Shown piece after piece: positions 7,168-10,426 of a stretch of 10,426 nt of DNA. Source of the stretch: an uncultured Prevotella sp. (GTDB taxonomy: Bacteria > Bacteroidota > Bacteroidia > Bacteroidales > Bacteroidaceae); NCBI GenBank assembly GCA_937898715.1, contig CALEKA010000109.1:1-10426 (forward strand). Direction: 5' to 3'. Under the pieces are notes generated by a model. The model made no database searches and was not told the origin of the DNA. It saw only the letters and a program-made list of their open reading frames with translations. Each line of letters opens with the position of its first letter. Position 1 is the stretch's first letter. The translations under genes were made by a program, and so were the position numbers.

Positions 7168-8757
7168 ATGATACGCAAATTCGATTTTTTAGTAATTGGT
7201 TCCGGTGTGGCCGGAATGAGTTATGCCCTCCAAGTGGCCGCCTCGGGCAAAGGTAAGGTGGCCCTCGTATGCAAGTCGACCATAGAAGAGGCCAACACCG
7301 CTAAGGCACAAGGCGGAGTAGCCTCCGTCACCAACCTCAAGGTCGACAACTTCCAGAAACATATACAAGACACCATGGTCGCAGGCGACTACATCTCCGA
7401 CCCCCGCGCCGTAGAGCAAGTAGTCAAGATGGCCCCCGCCGGCATAGAGCGCCTCGTAAAGTGGGGTGTCAACTTCGATAAGACCAAAGACGGCTCCTTC
7501 GACCTCCACCGTGAGGGTGGCCACTCCGAATTCCGCATCCTCCATCATGCCGACGATACAGGCTTCGAAATCCAGCGCGGACTCATCGAAGCCGTGCGCC
7601 ACCATCCCAACATCACCGTGCTCGAGAACCACTTCGCAGTGGAAATCATCACCCAGCACCACCTCGGCGTGGAAGTGACCCGTCGCACCCCAGATATCGA
7701 ATGCTACGGAGCCTACATCCTCGACCCCGACACTCAGAAGATCGACACCTTCCTATCACGCGTCACCGTGCTCTGCACCGGCGGTTGCGGCGCAGTATAC
7801 GCCACCACCACCAACCCCGAGATAGCCACCGGCGACGGCATTGCCATGGCCTATCGAGCTAAAGCCACCGTCGAGGGAATGGAGTTTATACAGTTCCACC
7901 CCACAGCCCTCTACAACCCACGCGAGAAGCACCCCGCCTACCTCATCACCGAGGCCATGCGAGGCTATGGCGGCATACTCCGTCTGCCCAACGGCGAGGA
8001 ATTTATGCAAAAGTACGACAAGCGACTCTCCCTCGCACCACGCGACATCGTAGCACGTGCCATCGATAAGGAAATGAAAATCCACGGCCTCGACCACGTA
8101 TGCCTCGACGTCACACACAAAGATCCCGAAGAGACCAAACACCACTTCCCCAACATCTATCAGAAGTGCCTCTCCATCGGCATCGACATCACCAAGCAAT
8201 ACATCCCCGTAGTGCCCTGTGCCCACTATCTCTGTGGCGGCATCAAGGTCGATCTCAATGCCTGCTCATCCATCCACCGCCTCTACGCTGTGGGCGAATG
8301 CTCATGCACCGGACTCCATGGCGGCAACCGTCTCGCATCCAACTCCCTCATCGAAGCCGTAGTCTATGCCGACACCGCAGCCAAGCATTCCATAGAGCAC
8401 ATCGATGAATATACCTTCAACGACAACGTGCCCGAATGGAACGACAGCGGCACCATGACCAACGAAGAAAAAGTACTCATCGCACAAGACGTCAAAGAAG
8501 TAGAGCAAGTCATGTCAGCCTACGTAGGCATCGTCCGCTCCGACCTCCGACTCAAGCGTGCATGGACCCGTCTCGACCTCCTCTACGAAGAGACCGAAAA
8601 CCTCTACAAGCACGTCAAAGCCACACGCGACATCTGCGAACTTCGCAACATGATCAACGTAGGCTACCTCATCACCCGACAAGCTCTCGAACGCAAGGAA
8701 AGCCGAGGCCTGCACTACACCCTCGACTACCCCAAGCACGCGTACGATCAAAACTAA
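7168..8757 (+). CDS. nadB: L-aspartate oxidase
   Basis: FAD enzyme that oxidises L-aspartate to iminoaspartate, the first step of de novo NAD synthesis; NadA then makes quinolinate. The protein has 529 residues, normal for NadB. An N-terminal Rossmann motif VIGSGVAGMSYA (GSGVAG at 11-16) binds FAD and is followed by the NadB-typical AKAQGGVASV. Active-site segments match the aspartate oxidase/fumarate reductase flavoprotein superfamily: EGGHSEFR (E121), QFHPTALY (H244), APRDIVARAI (R292) and PCAHYLCGGIKVD (H353), and near the end of the FAD domain YAVGECSCTGLHGGNRLASNSL. The helical C-terminus ends near YPKHAYDQN. The frame is open 42 codons further upstream, but the ATG at 7168 puts the FAD motif at the normal distance from the N-terminus and the extra residues look like intergenic sequence. 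The QFHPTALY and AQGG features favour NadB over fumarate reductase. No nadA or nadC lies nearby. Confidence 0.95.
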   Translation: MIRKFDFLVIGSGVAGMSYALQVAASGKGKVALVCKSTIEEANTAKAQGGVASVTNLKVDNFQKHIQDTMVAGDYISDPRAVEQVVKMAPAGIERLVKWGVNFDKTKDGSFDLHREGGHSEFRILHHADDTGFEIQRGLIEAVRHHPNITVLENHFAVEIITQHHLGVEVTRRTPDIECYGAYILDPDTQKIDTFLSRVTVLCTGGCGAVYATTTNPEIATGDGIAMAYRAKATVEGMEFIQFHPTALYNPREKHPAYLITEAMRGYGGILRLPNGEEFMQKYDKRLSLAPRDIVARAIDKEMKIHGLDHVCLDVTHKDPEETKHHFPNIYQKCLSIGIDITKQYIPVVPCAHYLCGGIKVDLNACSSIHRLYAVGECSCTGLHGGNRLASNSLIEAVVYADTAAKHSIEHIDEYTFNDNVPEWNDSGTMTNEEKVLIAQDVKEVEQVMSAYVGIVRSDLRLKRAWTRLDLLYEETENLYKHVKATRDICELRNMINVGYLITRQALERKESRGLHYTLDYPKHAYDQN

Positions 8758-8813
8758 TTAAGACTCTCAGAATGAGAAATCTTATCCATATTAATTAATA
8801 GGAATACACGTAA

Positions 8814-8861
8814 TAATAGGCACTTCTAATGATTCTCTGAAAAATTAGAAGCGCCTATTAT
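8814..8861 (+). terminator. Terminator-like hairpin after nadB
   Basis: The arms are TAATAGGCACTTCTAAT (8814-8830) and ATTAGAAGCGCCTATTA (8844-8860), pairing over 17 positions with a single A.C mismatch around a 13-base loop. The stem is followed by TAGTTCTTT, a broken U tract. It lies 56 bp after the nadB stop and just upstream of the OmpA promoter; its 3' arm covers the position where the OmpA -33 box would fall. Confidence 0.75.
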
Positions 8862-8881
8862 AGTTCTTTAGAAACTTTTCG

Positions 8882-8889
8882 TAACTTTG
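8882..8889 (+). promoter_or_regulatory. Bacteroidota -7 box for the OmpA-family gene
   Basis: TAACTTTG matches TAnnTTTG perfectly. The predicted start is near 8895, giving a leader of about 25 nt that is A-rich and has no Shine-Dalgarno. The expected -33 position (about 8858-8861) reads TTAT rather than TTTG and falls in the 3' arm of the preceding hairpin, so the -33 contact is weak. Confidence 0.6.
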
Positions 8890-8919
8890 TGGCGAAAAGT
8901 ACAAACAAAAGATAAAATT

Positions 8920-10047
8920 ATGCTCAACCTGAAAACCATGTTGGCTGCGCTCCTCCTCGCAGGAACCGCCACACAGACAGCTTTCGCACAGACCGAGAGC
9001 ACAACAAAAAAGGCAGGCTATCCCTACGTATTCGTAGGCGTGCAGGGTGGCGGCCAGGTAACCTTCACCAACTATCAAGCCTCTAAGCTCATCACTCCCA
9101 TCGGAGCTGTCAGCGTAGGCGGCATGTTTACACCCGTCGTAGGAGCACGTCTCCACGTGAGCGGTATCAACGAAAAGGGAGGGCTCAAGAGTCTTGGACA
9201 AACTTACGACTACAAGTTCGTTACCTCCAACCTCGACCTCATGTTCAACCTCTGCAACGCAATCGCCCCCAACAAGCACCACGTAGTCAATGCCTACCTC
9301 CTCGGCGGTGTAGGTCTCGGCTATGCATGGGACAACGACGACCTCAACGGACTCGCACCCAATGCAGCAGAGAATAACATCAACCTCCGATGGGACGACG
9401 ACCGTCTCGTACACAACTTCCGAGTAGGTATGCAGCTCGACTTCGAAGTAACACCCCTCGTAGGCATCAACCTCGAAGCCACCGCCAACAACCTCCACGA
9501 TCGCTTCAACTCTAAGCTCAACGGACACGGCGACTGGCAAGTACAAGCCCTCCTCGGCGTCAACTTCAAGCTCGGCCGCGGAAAGGCAGCACCCGCACCC
9601 GTAGTACTCCCCACTCCCGAGCCCGCACGCCCCGTAGTAGTCGAAGAGCCCAAACCACAGCCCGCTCCCGAGCCCAAACCCGAGCCCAAGCCCGAAAAGC
9701 CCGCACCCAAGCAGCTCGCCGAGACCAAGGCAGAGATCTTCTTCACCATCGGTTCGTCAGCCGTACGCACTTCCGAAGAAGCCAAACTCAAAGAGTTCGC
9801 ACAGTGGATGAAAGACCATCCCACAGCCAAGGCCGAAGTAATGGGCTATGCCGATGCTGGCACAGGTAACGCAGAAATCAACCGCACCATCTCCGAAAAG
9901 CGCGCTGCACGCGTAGCCAAAATCCTCACCGAGAAGTACGGCATCTCAGCATCACGCATCACCTCAGGCTATAAGGGCGACACCGTACAGCCCTATTCCA
10001 ACAACGACTCCAACCGCGTAGTAATCGGCGTAGCCAAGGAGCAGTAA
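8920..10047 (+). CDS. OmpA-family outer-membrane protein (beta-barrel plus peptidoglycan-binding domain)
   Basis: Predicted outer-membrane protein of 375 residues that links the outer membrane to peptidoglycan. Order: signal peptide (residues 1-23, with AALLLAG core and likely cleavage after AFA before QTES), a beta-barrel-like region at about 30-220 with alternating short strands and ending VNFKLGRG, a proline-rich linker at about 224-264 full of EPKP units, then an OmpA C-terminal domain at about 270-372. In that domain GYADAGTG (D312) and ISEKRAARV (R328) sit where the Asp and Arg that hold the diaminopimelate group lie in OmpA proteins, and YSNNDSNRVVIGV closes the fold. The start at 8920 is chosen over a TTG at 8887 because it begins the signal peptide directly and leaves room for the promoter's -7 box at 8882. 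It is flanked by terminators on both sides, so it is a single-gene unit. Barrel strand number and ligand are not determinable here. Confidence 0.93.
   Translation: MLNLKTMLAALLLAGTATQTAFAQTESTTKKAGYPYVFVGVQGGGQVTFTNYQASKLITPIGAVSVGGMFTPVVGARLHVSGINEKGGLKSLGQTYDYKFVTSNLDLMFNLCNAIAPNKHHVVNAYLLGGVGLGYAWDNDDLNGLAPNAAENNINLRWDDDRLVHNFRVGMQLDFEVTPLVGINLEATANNLHDRFNSKLNGHGDWQVQALLGVNFKLGRGKAAPAPVVLPTPEPARPVVVEEPKPQPAPEPKPEPKPEKPAPKQLAETKAEIFFTIGSSAVRTSEEAKLKEFAQWMKDHPTAKAEVMGYADAGTGNAEINRTISEKRAARVAKILTEKYGISASRITSGYKGDTVQPYSNNDSNRVVIGVAKEQ
9653..9712 (+). repeat. Low-complexity Pro/Glu/Lys coding repeat in the OmpA linker
   Basis: Repeated CCCGAGCCCAA(A/G) units code for EPKP-type dipeptide repeats in the linker between the barrel and the peptidoglycan-binding domain. 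Such tracts can vary in copy number between strains and set the reach across the periplasm; that role is inference. Confidence 0.7.
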
Positions 10048-10053
10048 CCATCC

Positions 10054-10074
10054 CTATGGACAATTCTTCCATAG
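10054..10074 (+). other. Small hairpin right after the OmpA stop
   Basis: A perfect 7-bp stem CTATGGA/TCCATAG with a 7-base loop, 6 bp after the stop codon. There is no U tract. A second imperfect stem follows (CACCACTC 10079-10086 with GAGTAGTG 10098-10105). These may protect the mRNA 3' end or help termination. Confidence 0.5.
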
Positions 10075-10115
10075 AAAGCACCACTCATCCCATCACAGAG
10101 TAGTGCATCGCAAAT

Positions 10116-10157
10116 AAGAAATCCCCACTCCGCATATCAGTAGAGTGGGGACTTCTT
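10116..10157 (+). terminator. Terminator-like hairpin of the OmpA-family gene
   Basis: The arms AAGAAATCCCCACTC (10116-10130) and GAGTGGGGACTTCTT (10143-10157) pair over 15 positions with one A.C mismatch and a 12-base loop. The outer A/T pairs give an A-rich 5' side and a T-rich 3' side (ACTTCTTGTAT), as in intrinsic terminators. Confidence 0.8.
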
Positions 10158-10228
10158 GTATCTAAATCTATACTTTACCTGACAAAAATGCCTATTCGTC
10201 GACAAAAACGTACGATTTGTCCAATTTG

Positions 10229-10260
10229 TTTGGTTTAATTCAAAATAAATCTTACTTTTG
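10229..10260 (+). promoter_or_regulatory. Near-ideal Bacteroidota promoter upstream of a short leader
   Basis: TTTG at 10229-10232 and TACTTTTG at 10253-10260 match the -33 and -7 consensus boxes (TTTG and TAnnTTTG) with a 20-bp gap. The predicted start is near 10265. It is the best promoter in the window, yet no coding gene begins within the next 100 bases. The stretch 10048-10426 contains no convincing gene; it holds the OmpA terminator, this promoter, a leader hairpin and the start of an intron. Confidence 0.75.
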
Positions 10261-10264
10261 CATC

Positions 10265-10354
10265 AGAATAAATCAACAAGCTATAAGGTAATAGTGTTTT
10301 TTAGGTAAATGACGAGGGGCAGTGCCCGCCGTGAGGCGCGCACTGCCTCATTTT
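10265..10354 (+). ncRNA. Short leader or small RNA ending in a strong hairpin
   Basis: From the predicted start near 10265 the transcript would run about 50 nt and then meet a long hairpin at 10316-10349, for a total of about 90 nt. This could be an attenuated mRNA leader (its downstream gene now separated by the intron) or a small RNA. A tiny frame, GTG-TTT-TTT-AGG-TAA at 10294-10308, lies just before the hairpin. The family is not recognised. Confidence 0.4.
10316..10354 (+). terminator. Strong intrinsic terminator with GTGA loop, at the intron insertion point
   Basis: Stem G10316-C10330 with G10335-C10349: CGCC/GGCG closed by a GTGA loop (10331-10334), one C.C mismatch, then GGCAGTGC/GCACTGCC and a G.T pair below, about 15 positions in total. 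ATTTT follows at 10350-10354. The proposed intron starts at the very next base. Confidence 0.8.
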
Positions 10355-10426
10355 GTACGCTTGGCATGAGTATTATCTAACGGGTGCAAGTCCCGAGTAA
10401 GCCCTAATAGCGGGAATTACATAGCC
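10355..10426 (+). mobile_element. 5' end of a group II intron, probably class C (truncated by window edge)
   Basis: The segment begins GTACGCTTGGCATGAG, then ATCTAACGGGTGCAAGTCCCG and GTAA...TTAC-ATAGCC. This has the same layout as the 5' end of bacterial group IIC introns such as the Oceanobacillus iheyensis intron as I recall it: GUGUGCCCGGCAUGGG, then a GGGUGAGAGUCCC hairpin, then a second small stem and UAGCC. Here the first hairpin is CGGG/CCCG (10381-10384 with 10392-10395). Its place right after the T run of a terminator hairpin is the known insertion preference of class C introns. The rest of domain I, the reverse transcriptase/maturase frame (usually in domain IV) and the 3' end would lie beyond 10426. 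The first five bases are GUACG rather than the consensus GUGYG. Confidence 0.75.

Noticed and set aside
8845..9546. 233-residue minus-strand open frame across the OmpA-family gene
   Set aside because: Shadow of the OmpA frame; its composition (very rich in Val, Glu, Cys) reflects reverse-complemented OmpA codons.
10309..10380. 23-codon frame ATG...TAA running through the leader hairpin into the intron
   Set aside because: It spans the proposed exon/intron boundary and consists mostly of terminator stem, so it is most likely chance.

Overview
The window looks like a chromosomal segment of a Bacteroidota genome, most likely order Bacteroidales and Prevotella-like. Three things point there. The genes are recognisable Bacteroidales housekeeping and envelope genes. 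The order topA-aroK-speA is one I associate with Bacteroides and Prevotella. The promoters that can be seen fit the Bacteroidota consensus (TTTG, about 20 bp, TAnnTTTG), and the starts have A-rich leaders without a clear Shine-Dalgarno. Genus and species cannot be fixed from the sequence alone.

Layout. Bases 1-1235 hold the 3' part of topA (DNA topoisomerase I), followed 11 bp later by aroK (shikimate kinase, 1247-1771). A 283-bp gap, almost filled by a long imperfect inverted repeat, separates aroK from speA (biosynthetic arginine decarboxylase, 2055-3947). All three are on the plus strand. A strong bidirectional terminator hairpin (3989-4037) then separates speA from a convergent gene for a large exported M16 zinc protease (4070-6919, minus strand). 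A 248-bp divergent control region follows, then nadB (L-aspartate oxidase, 7168-8757, plus), a terminator hairpin, an OmpA-family outer-membrane protein gene (8920-10047, plus) and a terminator.

The last 379 bp hold no protein gene but are the most interesting part. A near-ideal Bacteroidota promoter (10229-10260) is followed after only about 50 nt by a strong terminator-like hairpin with a GTGA loop and a T run (10314-10354). Directly at the end of the T run begins what looks like the 5' end of a group II intron, probably class C (10355 onward, cut by the window edge). Class C introns are known to insert just downstream of terminator hairpins, so the arrangement is self-consistent.

Functionally the genes do not form one pathway: DNA supercoiling (topA), aromatic amino-acid precursors (aroK), polyamine/agmatine synthesis (speA), envelope proteolysis (M16), de novo NAD synthesis (nadB) and envelope anchoring (OmpA). 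I found no clear new multi-gene system. The non-core signals are the intron/leader locus at the right end, the long palindrome upstream of speA, and an in-frame tandem repeat inside topA.
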